Shown here piece by piece: positions 1 to 6,332 of a stretch of DNA of 7,170 nt. Made by a program: the position numbers and the translations under genes. The stretch's first letter is position 1, and the number at the start of each line of letters is the position of its first letter. Source of the stretch: Paracoccaceae bacterium (lineage in GTDB: Bacteria; Pseudomonadota; Alphaproteobacteria; Rhodobacterales; Rhodobacteraceae); NCBI GenBank assembly GCA_020832725.1, contig JAFIEC010000292.1, positions 1-7,170 of the forward strand. Direction: 5' to 3'. The notes beneath the pieces were generated by a model. It saw only the letters and a list, made by a program, of their open reading frames with translations, searched no databases and was not told the DNA's origin.

Positions 1-591
1 GGGCGGGCGGGCCCGGGCCTGCCCGCATCCGGGGCCGAGGGCGGGGGCCTCCCCGGCCCCGTCCCGGCCCGGCCATCGGACGGGCGCGGCGAGGAGGAGA
101 CCCTCCTGCGGGCCGATCCGGGCGCCCCTCCCCCGTCCGAAGGCCGCACATCGGGCCAGGCGCTGTCCCCCGCGCTCCGGCCGCCCGCCGCACAGGTCGC
201 CCGGGCGCTGGGCGGAGAGATAGTCTCGCGCCCCCTGCCCGACACCGTGGAGATCGCGCTCGACCCGCCCGAACTGGGCCGGCTTCGCCTGAGCCTCTCG
301 CTGGGCGGGCCCGAGGGCGGGCTGGGCATCGCCCTGTCCGCCGAGCGCCCCGAGACGCTGGATCTGCTGCGCCGGCACGCGCCCGACCTGCTGCGCGAAT
401 TGCGCGGCCTGGGGCTGGGCGATGTCGCGCTCGACTTTGGCGCGGGCCAATCCGGACAGGCCCCCGCCCCGCCAAGGCCGGACGCGCAGGCCCCCGCAAT
501 GACCGAGACATCAGCCGAAGGCCCCTTGCCCGAGGCAACGATGCACCAACCGCCGCCCACCGCCCCCGGGCGGCTCGACCTGCGGCTCTAG
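1..591 (+). CDS. fliK: Flagellar hook-length control protein FliK, C-terminal part (5' end outside window)
   Basis: The reading frame is open from base 1 to a TAG at 589-591, giving the last 196 residues; the start lies upstream of the window. The first 70 or so residues are low-complexity Gly/Pro/Ala/Arg, as in the variable part of FliK. From about residue 82 to 143 there is a Flg_hook-type domain, with the signature LDPPELGRLRLSLSL followed by a segment containing ERPETLDLLRRHAPDLLRELRGLGLG. That combination is typical of alphaproteobacterial FliK C-termini. A disordered Pro-rich tail of about 50 residues ends in LDLRL. In the family, this domain contacts FlhB and switches the flagellar export gate from hook to filament substrates once the hook reaches its set length. 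The next gene, flgD, is on the same strand 125 bases later, consistent with a flagellar operon. Family assignment rests on the C-terminal domain only. Confidence 0.88.
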   Translation, partial: GRAGPGLPASGAEGGGLPGPVPARPSDGRGEEETLLRADPGAPPPSEGRTSGQALSPALRPPAAQVARALGGEIVSRPLPDTVEIALDPPELGRLRLSLSLGGPEGGLGIALSAERPETLDLLRRHAPDLLRELRGLGLGDVALDFGAGQSGQAPAPPRPDAQAPAMTETSAEGPLPEATMHQPPPTAPGRLDLRL

Positions 592-704
592 GGCGGGTTC
601 CGCCCAGATGTCCCCATCCGCCCGCGCGAACCCCTGCCGGGGGGCGGCATTCCCGATCCGCGCCCACGTCTGCCGGTTTGCGCCCGCCCCGTGACAGCCC
701 CAGC

Positions 705-710
705 AAAGGA
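705..710 (+). promoter_or_regulatory. flgD ribosome binding site that fixes the start
   Basis: AAAGGA lies 6 bases before the ATG at 717. It favours that start over an in-frame TTG at 678, which would add 13 residues and has no such site. The rest of 592-716 is G/C-rich. It holds a small 6-bp hairpin (591-596 with 600-605, loop GTT) immediately after the fliK stop, without a T tract. I see no convincing promoter there, so flgD is probably cotranscribed with fliK. Confidence 0.6.
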
Positions 711-716
711 CACGCA

Positions 717-1421
717 ATGGACCCGATTTCCCCCGTTTCCAGCGCCGACCGGCCCGGTGCGCCCCCGCGTGCCGCCGCAGCCGAGGACAGTTCCTCGGGC
801 GTGCTGGCCGCCGATTTCCAGACCTTCCTGCGGCTGCTCACGACCCAGCTCAAGAATCAGGACCCGCTCAACCCGCTCGACGCCACCAGCTTTGCCCATC
901 AGCTGGCCACCTTCTCGGGGGTGGAGCAGCAGATCCAGACCAACCGCCTGCTGAGCCGCCTCGCCGGGGGCGAGGGGGGCACCGGCGCGGCCGAGCTTGC
1001 CGCCTGGATCGGACGAGAGGTGCGCGCGCCTGGCCCTGTGGCGTTTTCGGGCACGCCGGTGGAGGTTCATATGCCCATCCCCGAAGGGACGGCGCGGGCC
1101 CAGCTTGTGGCACAGGACGAAACGGGCCGCGAGGTGCAGCGGCTTGACCTGCCCGCCCGCGCGGGCCCCGTCATCTGGGAGGGGCGTGACGAGGGCGGGG
1201 CCTTCCTGCCGGGCAGCTACCGCCTGTCGGTGGAGGTGACGGCCGCCGATGCCCCCCCCGGCAGCCTCGCCCAGCGGATCGAGGCCGAGGCCTATGGCCG
1301 CGTCGTCGAGGCCCGCCGCGAGGCCGGCGCGGCCTATCTGGTGCTGCAGGACGGGCGGCTCCTCCCCGCCGCCAGCATCAGCGCCCTGCGCGAGGCCGGC
1401 CCGGCACGCGGCGGCACCTGA
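717..1421 (+). CDS. flgD: Flagellar hook capping/scaffolding protein FlgD
   Basis: This is a complete 234-residue protein that forms the temporary cap at the tip of the growing hook and guides FlgE assembly outside the cell. Residues 33-80 carry the hallmark FlgD core: DFQTFLRLLTTQLKNQDPL, then NPLDATSFAHQLATFSGVEQ and an amphipathic QIQTNRLL helix. The first 30 residues are Pro/Ala/Ser-rich and disordered, as expected for a flagellar export substrate without a cleavable signal. Residues about 115-175 resemble the Ig-like domain (WEGRDEGGAFLPGSYRL). The C-terminal segment (GRVVEAR to LPAASISALRE) fits the Tudor-like part. The length is normal for the family. The start is chosen at the ATG preceded by AAAGGA. 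A run of eight C residues (1252-1259) lies in the coding sequence and is in frame here. It follows fliK and converges on ubiB. Confidence 0.95.
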   Translation: MDPISPVSSADRPGAPPRAAAAEDSSSGVLAADFQTFLRLLTTQLKNQDPLNPLDATSFAHQLATFSGVEQQIQTNRLLSRLAGGEGGTGAAELAAWIGREVRAPGPVAFSGTPVEVHMPIPEGTARAQLVAQDETGREVQRLDLPARAGPVIWEGRDEGGAFLPGSYRLSVEVTAADAPPGSLAQRIEAEAYGRVVEARREAGAAYLVLQDGRLLPAASISALREAGPARGGT

Positions 1422-1452
1422 GCGGGGATCTCTGCCGCGCGGGACCGAACGC

Positions 1453-1480
1453 CCCTGCCCGGCGCGGGGGCCGGGCAGGG
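1453..1480. terminator. GC-rich hairpin between convergent flgD and ubiB, possible bidirectional terminator
   Basis: The arms CCCTGCCCGGC (1453-1463) and GCCGGGCAGGG (1470-1480) pair perfectly over 11 bp around a 6-base loop. Its position 32 bases after the flgD stop and 60 bases beyond the ubiB stop suits transcription termination for both genes. Neither strand has a T tract after the stem, so this is not a textbook intrinsic terminator; it could instead be a Rho-assisted or 3'-end-stabilising structure. Confidence 0.45.
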
Positions 1481-1539
1481 AAAGGCAGGCCGCCCGGCGC
1501 AGGGCTCCGGTGCCGGACACACCCCCCTGCGACAGGCCG

Positions 1540-3072
1540 CTAGAGCAGCAGCGCGCCCAGCGCCACGCCCAGTGCCATGGCCCCCGCGCCCAGCCCGACC
1601 CAGGCCAGCGGCTCCCACCGCGACGGGGGCGGCGGGGGGGGCTTTGCGTCGGCCTCCAGCCGCAGCAGCAGCCGCTCGGCGATATCGGGCAGACGCGGCC
1701 CGAATCGCGCCAGAACCCGCGCGGTCGCCGCCAGATCGCCCAGCACCGCCCGCGGGCCGAGGCTTTGGCGAATGTAATCCTCCACCACGGGGCCCGCGAC
1801 CTGCCACATGTTCATGCCCGGATCAAGCGAGCGGGCCACGCCCTCCACCACCACCATCGTGCGCTGCAGCAGGATCAGTTCTGTCCGGGTCTGCATGCCG
1901 AAACGCTCGGTCACATCGAACAGATGCGCCAGCAGCCGCGCCATCGAGATGCGGCTGGCCTCCATCCCGAAGATCGGCTCTCCGACAGAGCGCAGGGCCT
2001 GGGCGAATTCGTCCACATCGCGGTCGGCGGGCACATAGCCCGCCTCGAAATGCACCTCGGCCACGCGCCGGTAATCCTTGCGGATGAACCCCATCAGGAT
2101 CTCGGCATAGACGCGGCGGGTATAGGCGTCGATCCGGCCCATGATGCCGAAATCCATCGCGATGATCTCGCCGCCCGGGGCCACCTTGAGGTTGCCCTGG
2201 TGCATGTCGGCATGGAAATAGCCATCCCGCAGCGCATGGCTGAGAAACAGCCGCATCACCCGCTCGGCCAGCGCGGTGGTGTCATGGCCCGCCGCGCGCA
2301 GCGCCGCGACGTCGCCCATGGGCGCGCCCTCGGCCCAGGACAGCGTCATCACCCGCTTTTCCGACAGCGGCCAATGCACCGACGGCACCCGAAAGCCCGC
2401 GTCGCCTTCGGTATTGGCGGCGAATTCGGCTGCGGCCGCGGCCTCCATGCGCAGATCCAGCTCGGCCCGCACCACGCTTTCGAAATGCGCGATCACATCC
2501 GAGGGCCGTAGCCGCCGCGAGGAGGGCGAAAGCGTCTCCACCAGCCCTGCGGCAAGGTAGAAGGCATCGATGTCGCGCTGAAAGGCGCGCTCGATGCCCG
2601 GGCGCAGCACCTTCACCGCCACGGGCTCGCCACCCAGCAGGCGGGCGCGGTGGACCTGGGCGATGGAGGCCGCCGCGATGGCGGGGCCCAGTTCGGCGAA
2701 CATCTCGGCGATGGGCGCGCCCAGCTCGGCCTCGATCGTCGCCCGCGCCACCGCTTCGGGAAAGGGCGGAAGCTGATCCTGCAGCACCCGCAGCTGGCCC
2801 GCCAGTTCTGCCCCCACCACATCGGGCCGGGTGGAGAGGATCTGTCCGAACTTGATATAGGCCGGCCCCAGCGCGGTGATCGCCCGCACCACCGGCGGCA
2901 GCGACGGGTCGCCCCGCAGGCCCAGCCACTTGAACGGCCAGCCCAGGATGCGCGCGATCAGCCGCAGGTGGGGCGGCAGCTCGAGCGCCTCGAGCGCGAC
3001 CTTCATGGCGCCCGTCCGCTCGAAGGTGGCCCCGGTGCGGATCAGCCGCCAGATATTGTGAGGGCCCCGCAC
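1540..3072 (-). CDS. ubiB: UbiB, ADCK/ABC1-family atypical kinase/ATPase of ubiquinone biosynthesis
   Basis: This 510-residue protein belongs to the UbiB/COQ8 atypical kinase family, membrane-associated accessory ATPases needed for ubiquinone synthesis. Family motifs in order: KFGQ at 74-77 (the KxGQ motif replacing a normal kinase N-lobe element), the Ala-rich loop AAASIAQVH near 134-141, the VAVKV lysine at K154, a C-lobe catalytic segment FHADMHQGN at 286-294 with D289 and N294, and DFG at 307-309. A six-proline run (478-483) precedes one hydrophobic C-terminal segment (about 489-510), the likely membrane anchor. The start is GTG, chosen because the encoded MRGPHNIWRLIRTGATFERTG looks like the conserved alphaproteobacterial N-terminus. 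An in-frame ATG at residue 23 would remove it. The GTG lies 3 bases after the ubiE stop, so translation is probably coupled; its own ribosome site is weak. The exact biochemical step is unsettled for the family. Confidence 0.95.
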   Translation of the reverse strand: MRGPHNIWRLIRTGATFERTGAMKVALEALELPPHLRLIARILGWPFKWLGLRGDPSLPPVVRAITALGPAYIKFGQILSTRPDVVGAELAGQLRVLQDQLPPFPEAVARATIEAELGAPIAEMFAELGPAIAAASIAQVHRARLLGGEPVAVKVLRPGIERAFQRDIDAFYLAAGLVETLSPSSRRLRPSDVIAHFESVVRAELDLRMEAAAAAEFAANTEGDAGFRVPSVHWPLSEKRVMTLSWAEGAPMGDVAALRAAGHDTTALAERVMRLFLSHALRDGYFHADMHQGNLKVAPGGEIIAMDFGIMGRIDAYTRRVYAEILMGFIRKDYRRVAEVHFEAGYVPADRDVDEFAQALRSVGEPIFGMEASRISMARLLAHLFDVTERFGMQTRTELILLQRTMVVVEGVARSLDPGMNMWQVAGPVVEDYIRQSLGPRAVLGDLAATARVLARFGPRLPDIAERLLLRLEADAKPPPPPPSRWEPLAWVGLGAGAMALGVALGALLL

Positions 3073-3075
3073 CGG

Positions 3076-3828
3076 CTAGAGCTTCCAGCCCGAATGCAGC
3101 GCGGCGATGCCGAGGCTGAGGTTGCGATAGCGCACGTTGCCAAAGCCCGCCTGCCCGATCATCGCGGCGAACCGCTCCTGATCGGGAAACTGGCGGATGC
3201 TCTCGACCAGATACTGATAGCTGTCGCGGTCTCCGGCCACGGCCTGGCCCATCGCCGGGATCACGTTGAAGGAATAGCGGTCATAGACCCATTGCAGCGA
3301 GGAATTCGGGATGCGGCTGAATTCCAGCACCATCAGGCGGCCGCCGATGCGCAGCACGCGGAACGCCTCGGCCAGCGCGGCCTCGATGCGGGTGACGTTC
3401 CGGATGCCGAAGGAGATCGTGTAGACGTCAAAGCTGTTGTCGGGAAAGGGCAGCGCCATGGCATCGCCCACCACCCAGTCGAGGCGGTCGGCCATCGCGG
3501 CGGCCTCGGCCCGGCGGCGGCCCTCGCTCAGCATCGGCTCGGTCAGATCGAGCACGCATGCCCGCGCGCCCGGCGCCCGGGCGAGAAAGCGAAAGGCGAT
3601 GTCGCCCGTCCCCCCCGCCACATCCAGCAGATGCTGGCCGTCGCGCGGGGCCAGCCAGTCCATCATCGCATCCTTCCAGATGCGGTGGACGCCGCCCGAC
3701 ATCAGGTCGTTCATCAGATCATAGCGCGCGGCGACCGAGGAAAAGACGCCATGCACAAGGCCCGCCTTGTCCTCTTCCGCCACGGGGCGAAAGCCGAAAT
3801 GCGTGGTTCTGCCCGTCTCGTCGCTCAT
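3076..3828 (-). CDS. ubiE: UbiE, ubiquinone/menaquinone C-methyltransferase
   Basis: This 250-residue class I SAM-dependent methyltransferase does the C-methylation of the benzoquinol ring in ubiquinone synthesis (and of demethylmenaquinone in organisms that make menaquinone). The first UbiE signature spans residues 36-51 (YDLMNDLMSGGVHRIW). The SAM-binding motif I is LLDVAGGTGD at 67-76, with the acidic end of strand 2 at D94. The second UbiE signature, RVLRIGGRLMVLEFS, spans 157-171; I161 stands where Pro or Val is usual. The C-terminus GIAALHSGWKL is typical. The ATG at 3828 is the only plausible start: no other ATG, GTG or TTG lies in frame between it and the strong purine run 22 bases upstream. 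It is the first gene of a ubiE-ubiB operon and is divergent from mutM. The product probably works at or near the inner membrane with the other Ubi proteins. Confidence 0.96.
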   Translation of the reverse strand: MSDETGRTTHFGFRPVAEEDKAGLVHGVFSSVAARYDLMNDLMSGGVHRIWKDAMMDWLAPRDGQHLLDVAGGTGDIAFRFLARAPGARACVLDLTEPMLSEGRRRAEAAAMADRLDWVVGDAMALPFPDNSFDVYTISFGIRNVTRIEAALAEAFRVLRIGGRLMVLEFSRIPNSSLQWVYDRYSFNVIPAMGQAVAGDRDSYQYLVESIRQFPDQERFAAMIGQAGFGNVRYRNLSLGIAALHSGWKL

Positions 3829-3858
3829 GTCGGCTTGCCCCCGGTCGGTCTCCTCCTC

Positions 3859-3886
3859 CTTATAGGGGGCTGCGGGGGCGCTGCAA
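3859..3886 (-). promoter_or_regulatory. Candidate sigma-70 promoter for ubiE-ubiB
   Basis: Read on the minus strand, TTGCAG (3886-3881) is followed by a 16-base spacer and TATAAG (3864-3859). It is the only A/T-rich hexamer in this 105-base divergent region. Transcription would begin near 3852, giving a leader of about 25 bases. A GGGGG run (3842-3838) sits 9 bases before the ubiE ATG and could act as the ribosome site. The TATA core is palindromic, but I see no well-spaced -35 for the mutM direction. Confidence 0.5.
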
Positions 3887-3920
3887 TGCGTCGAAGGTGC
3901 CGCGCGTCGGGGCGGTGCGG

Positions 3921-3930
3921 GAGGAGGGGG
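3921..3930 (+). promoter_or_regulatory. Strong mutM ribosome binding site
   Basis: GAGGAGGGGG lies directly upstream of the mutM ATG at 3934. It confirms that start against the long open frame that continues upstream through the ubiE antisense strand. Confidence 0.7.
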
Positions 3931-3933
3931 ACG

Positions 3934-4809
3934 ATGCCGGAACTGCCGGAGGTGGAGACCGTATGCCGCGGGCTGGAGCCTGCGATGGCGGGGCATGTGA
4001 TCACCTGGGCCGAGGCCCGCAGGCCCGATCTGCGCTGGCCCCTGCCCGAACGGCTGGCCGAGCGGCTGACCGGGCAGCGCGTGCAGGCGCTGGGGCGACG
4101 GTCGAAATACATCCTCGTGGGGCTGTCGGGGGGCGAGACCTTCATCCTGCATCTGGGCATGTCGGGGCGCATCCTGATCCACGGGGCCGAGAGCCTGCGC
4201 CCGGGCGTCTTTCACCACCCCGCCCCCGGCGGAGAGAAGCATGACCCCCTGGCCTGGGAGACCGCGGGCGGGCCCGGCGCGGGCGGCTGGCGGATCGTGT
4301 TCAACGACGCGCGCCGCTTTGGCGCGGCGGATCTGTGGCCCACGGACCGGCTGGAGGCGCATCCCTGGCTTGCGGGCCTGGGGCCGGAGCCGCTGGGCAA
4401 CGGCTTTTCGGCGGCCCATCTGGCGGCGCGGCTGGCGGGGCGGCGCAGCCCGGTCAAGGCCGCGCTGCTGGACCAGCGCATCGTGGCGGGGCTGGGCAAC
4501 ATCTATGTCTGCGAGGCGCTGTTTCGCGCCGGCATCTCGCCCCGGCGGGCGGCGGGGCGGATCGGGGCGGCGCGGCTGGAACGCCTGGCCGCCGCGATTC
4601 GCGATGTGCTGCAGGACGCGATCGCCGCGGGCGGCTCTTCGCTGCGCGACTACCGGCAGGCCAGCGGCGAGCTGGGCTATTTCCAGCATGCCTTTGCGGT
4701 CTATGGCCGCGAGGGTGCCGCCTGCCGCACCCCTGAGTGCAAAGGGAAAATCCGCCGCATCGTGCAATCGGGCCGGTCGAGTTTCCATTGCCCGCTCTGC
4801 CAGCGCTGA
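3934..4809 (+). CDS. mutM: Formamidopyrimidine-DNA glycosylase MutM (Fpg)
   Basis: This bifunctional base-excision repair enzyme removes 8-oxoguanine and formamidopyrimidines and cuts the abasic site by beta/delta elimination. The N-terminus MPELPEVET gives the catalytic proline (P2, exposed after Met removal) and E3. K58 in GRRSKYIL is the conserved lysine. HLGMSGR (73-79) and ARRFG (126-130) carry the Met, Arg and Phe wedge residues. The helix-two-turn-helix region includes GLGNIYVCEALFRAGISP (186-203). The C-terminal zinc finger uses C264, C269, C286 and C289, with R281 in QSGRSSF. The first pair is CX4C rather than the CX2C of E. coli, a spacing I recall from other alphaproteobacteria. 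At 291 residues it is longer than the roughly 270-residue E. coli enzyme, mainly from a Gly/Pro-rich insert around residues 85-118. It is divergent from ubiE and lies 68 bases before the hydratase gene. Confidence 0.97.
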   Translation: MPELPEVETVCRGLEPAMAGHVITWAEARRPDLRWPLPERLAERLTGQRVQALGRRSKYILVGLSGGETFILHLGMSGRILIHGAESLRPGVFHHPAPGGEKHDPLAWETAGGPGAGGWRIVFNDARRFGAADLWPTDRLEAHPWLAGLGPEPLGNGFSAAHLAARLAGRRSPVKAALLDQRIVAGLGNIYVCEALFRAGISPRRAAGRIGAARLERLAAAIRDVLQDAIAAGGSSLRDYRQASGELGYFQHAFAVYGREGAACRTPECKGKIRRIVQSGRSSFHCPLCQR

Positions 4810-4819
4810 GCGCGCCGGG

Positions 4820-4848
4820 TTGAAACGCGCGCCCTCCCGCCGTAACCC
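4820..4848 (+). promoter_or_regulatory. Weak candidate promoter for the enoyl-CoA hydratase gene
   Basis: In the 68-base gap after mutM, TTGAAA (4820-4825) is followed by a 17-base spacer and TAACCC (4843-4848). The -35 is good and the -10 is poor. A GCGCGC inverted repeat (4810-4815 with 4827-4832) brackets the -35. The alternative is cotranscription from mutM. The downstream gene has GGGAGA (4864-4869) 8 bases before its ATG. Confidence 0.3.
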
Positions 4849-4877
4849 TGCGCCACCTTTCACGGGAGACCGGGCAG

Positions 4878-5654
4878 ATGGCCTACGAGACCCTGATCGT
4901 CGAGATCGAAGACCATGTGGGGGTGATCCGTCTCAACCGCCCCGAAAAGCTGAACGCGCTGAACAGCCAGCTTCTGGAAGAGCTGGTGCAGGCGCTGACC
5001 GGCATGGACGCCAACGACAAGGTGCGCGCCATCGTGCTCACCGGTTCGGAAAAGGCCTTTGCCGCAGGCGCCGACATCGCCGAGATGTCCAGAAAGAGCT
5101 TCGTCGACGTGTTCGCGTCCGATCTCTTCGGGCCGGTGCATGACGCGATCATGCGCATCCGCAAGCCGATCATCGCGGCGGTCTCGGGCTATGCCCTGGG
5201 CGGGGGCTGCGAGCTGGCGATGATGTGCGATTTCATCATCGCCTCGGAAAGCGCCAAGTTCGGCCAGCCCGAGATCAACCTCGGGGTGGTCGCGGGCATC
5301 GGCGGCACGCAGCGGCTGTCGCGTCTGGTGGGGCGGGCCAAGTCGATGGACATGCACCTGACCGGCCGCTTCATGGATGCCGCCGAAGCCGAGCGGGCGG
5401 GCCTTGTCAGCCGGGTCGTGCCGCCGCGTCGCCTGATGGAGGAGGCGCTGTCCGCTGCCCAGAAGATCGCCGAGAAATCGCAGCTCACGGTGATGGCGAT
5501 CAAGGAGGCGGTCCACCGCGCCGAGGAGACGAGCCTGCGCGAGGGGCTGCTGTTCGAGCGGCGGCTGTTCCACGCGCTCTTTGCCACCGAGGACCAGAAG
5601 GAGGGCATGGCCGCCTTCCTCGAGAGCCGCGAGCCGCAGTTCCGCGACCGCTGA
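4878..5654 (+). CDS. Enoyl-CoA hydratase (crotonase family)
   Basis: This 258-residue short-chain enoyl-CoA hydratase adds water to trans-2-enoyl-CoA in fatty-acid beta-oxidation or related acyl-CoA catabolism, in the cytoplasm. The N-terminus (HVGVIRLNRPEKLNALN, 13-29) is the usual crotonase substrate-binding strand. KAFAAGADIAEM (59-70) forms part of the oxyanion hole. GYALGGGCELAMMCD (104-118) supplies the first catalytic glutamate, E112. FGQPEINLGVVAGIGGTQRL (128-147) supplies the second, E132. Both glutamates are those of true hydratases such as rat mitochondrial crotonase, so hydratase activity is more likely than isomerase or another crotonase reaction. The C-terminal helices (EGMAAFLESREPQF) are intact and the length is typical. 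The exact chain-length preference cannot be read from the sequence. It sits between mutM and rpsT with no obvious pathway partner nearby. Confidence 0.93.
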   Translation: MAYETLIVEIEDHVGVIRLNRPEKLNALNSQLLEELVQALTGMDANDKVRAIVLTGSEKAFAAGADIAEMSRKSFVDVFASDLFGPVHDAIMRIRKPIIAAVSGYALGGGCELAMMCDFIIASESAKFGQPEINLGVVAGIGGTQRLSRLVGRAKSMDMHLTGRFMDAAEAERAGLVSRVVPPRRLMEEALSAAQKIAEKSQLTVMAIKEAVHRAEETSLREGLLFERRLFHALFATEDQKEGMAAFLESREPQFRDR

Positions 5655-5655
5655 G

Positions 5656-5679
5656 GCCTGCCGGACCGGGCCGGCGGGC
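5656..5679 (+). terminator. Hairpin just after the enoyl-CoA hydratase gene
   Basis: Arms 5656-5664 and 5671-5679 pair over 9 bp, including one G-U in RNA, around a 6-base loop. It begins 2 bases after the stop codon and lies before the rpsT promoter. It is followed by CAAAACC on the plus strand rather than a T run, so intrinsic termination is uncertain. Confidence 0.35.
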
Positions 5680-5707
5680 AAAACCACACCGCAGGGCCCG
5701 CACGGCG

Positions 5708-5736
5708 TTGACTTGGCCGCGACTCACGGCTATGGC
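5708..5736 (+). promoter_or_regulatory. rpsT: Sigma-70 type promoter for rpsT
   Basis: TTGACT (5708-5713), a 17-base spacer and TATGGC (5731-5736) form the clearest promoter in the window. A start near 5743 would give a leader of about 37 bases before the rpsT ATG at 5780. A GACTC (GANTC) sequence lies in the spacer at 5721-5725. The strong -35 suits a highly expressed ribosomal protein gene. Confidence 0.7.
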
Positions 5737-5779
5737 CCACGCTCAGCTTTTGTACAGCCGCAGGACGGACCGGACAGAC

Positions 5780-6046
5780 ATGGCAAATTCGCCTCAGGCC
5801 AAGAAACGGGCGCGCCAGGCCGAGCGCCGCACCGACATCAACACGGCGCGCCGCTCGCGCATCCGTACCTTCATCCGCAAGGTCGAGGAGGCGATCGCCG
5901 GGGGCGACCCGTCCGCGGCGGGCGCAGCCCTCAAGGTCGCCCAGCCCGAGATCATGCGGGGCGTCACCAAGGGCGTGCTGCATCGCAACACCGCCTCGCG
6001 CAAGATCTCGCGGCTGGCAAGCCGGGTAAAGTCTCTGACCGCCTGA
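5780..6046 (+). CDS. rpsT: 30S ribosomal protein S20
   Basis: This complete 88-residue, strongly basic protein binds 16S rRNA at the bottom of the small subunit as a primary assembly protein. The N-terminus MANSPQAKKRARQAERR, the following NTARRSRIRTFIRKVEEAI helix, and the C-terminal segment KGVLHRNTASRKISRLASRV are the recognised S20 features; the fold is three long helices. Length is normal for bacteria. The start is ATG, with only modest purine-rich sequence upstream (AGGA at 5762-5765 and CGGACAGAC next to the ATG). It has its own promoter upstream and an intrinsic terminator 37 bases after the stop, so it appears to be a single-gene transcript. Placement just before dnaA is a common alphaproteobacterial arrangement. 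Confidence 0.97.
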   Translation: MANSPQAKKRARQAERRTDINTARRSRIRTFIRKVEEAIAGGDPSAAGAALKVAQPEIMRGVTKGVLHRNTASRKISRLASRVKSLTA

Positions 6047-6082
6047 CAGGGGGTCACATCCGCGCCGGGGCGCGGTCGGAAC

Positions 6083-6106
6083 GGGGCGCCAGCGGCGCCC
6101 CTTTTT
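6083..6106 (+). terminator. Rho-independent terminator of rpsT
   Basis: GGGGCGCC (6083-6090) pairs with GGCGCCCC (6094-6101) over 8 bp around the loop AGC and is followed at once by five Ts (6102-6106). It is 37 bases after the rpsT stop. This is the only textbook intrinsic terminator in the window and separates rpsT from dnaA transcription. Confidence 0.9.
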
Positions 6107-6281
6107 CGTTCCGCAAATGCCCCCCGCCCAGCCCCGCGCCCTGTTGCGGAACTGTTGCACGAACGCCCCGCGTGCCCCCCGATGATCGGGACCAGTTGCG
6201 GCCGGAGGGGCGGTCACCGCTACATCTGGGGGCGAATTGCGACGGTCCGGATTCGTCCCCGCCGGGTATTTTCCGGGGCCC

Positions 6282-6299
6282 GAAGTCAAGCGTGAAGTC
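6282..6299 (+). repeat. GAAGTC direct repeat beside the candidate dnaA promoter
   Basis: GAAGTC occurs at 6282-6287 and 6294-6299, 12 bases start to start, ending 3 bases before the proposed -35. The same stretch contains a CAAG...CTTG inverted pair (6287-6290 with 6299-6302). The position suits a regulator binding site, but the motif is short and I do not recognise it. Confidence 0.35.
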
Positions 6300-6302
6300 T
6301 TG

Positions 6303-6332
6303 TTGATCGCCTCCGACCCCCCCTGCTAGCCT
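6303..6332 (+). promoter_or_regulatory. dnaA: Candidate dnaA promoter
   Basis: TTGATC (6303-6308), an 18-base spacer and TAGCCT (6327-6332) resemble a G/C-rich alphaproteobacterial sigma-70 promoter. The start would be near 6339, leaving a leader of about 320 bases before the dnaA ATG. The spacer contains a run of seven Cs (6317-6323). An overlapping TTGTTG (6300-6305) is an alternative -35 with a less suitable spacing. I saw no better candidate closer to the gene. Confidence 0.4.

Noticed and set aside
678..716. Alternative TTG start for flgD, 13 codons upstream
   Set aside because: No ribosome site before it, and the added residues are not FlgD-like; the ATG at 717 has AAAGGA at good spacing.
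588..1520. Minus-strand frame of 310 codons opposite flgD
   Set aside because: Antisense shadow with Gly/Arg/His-rich composition, no known motif and no ribosome site, opposite a clear FlgD.
1249..2511. Long plus-strand frame of 420 codons antisense to ubiB and overlapping the flgD 3' end
   Set aside because: It is an out-of-frame shadow of high-G/C coding sequence. UbiB on the other strand shows every family motif, and this frame is His/Arg/Gln-rich with no recognisable domain.
2650..3933. Open frame that extends mutM upstream by hundreds of codons across ubiE and ubiB
   Set aside because: MutM must begin with the catalytic proline directly after Met, and a strong ribosome site precedes the ATG at 3934. 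The upstream part is antisense noise.
3829..4863. Open minus-strand frame continuing upstream of ubiE over mutM
   Set aside because: It has no domain resemblance. UbiE begins normally at 3828, and the overlapping mutM is unambiguous.
6267..6278. TATTTTCCGGGG considered as a DnaA box
   Set aside because: It matches only the TTTTCC half; the essential CACA end is missing, and there is no cluster.
4860..6289. Minus-strand frames of 275 and 366 codons opposite the hydratase and rpsT
   Set aside because: They run across a convincing promoter, rpsT and its terminator on the other strand and lack any recognisable domain.
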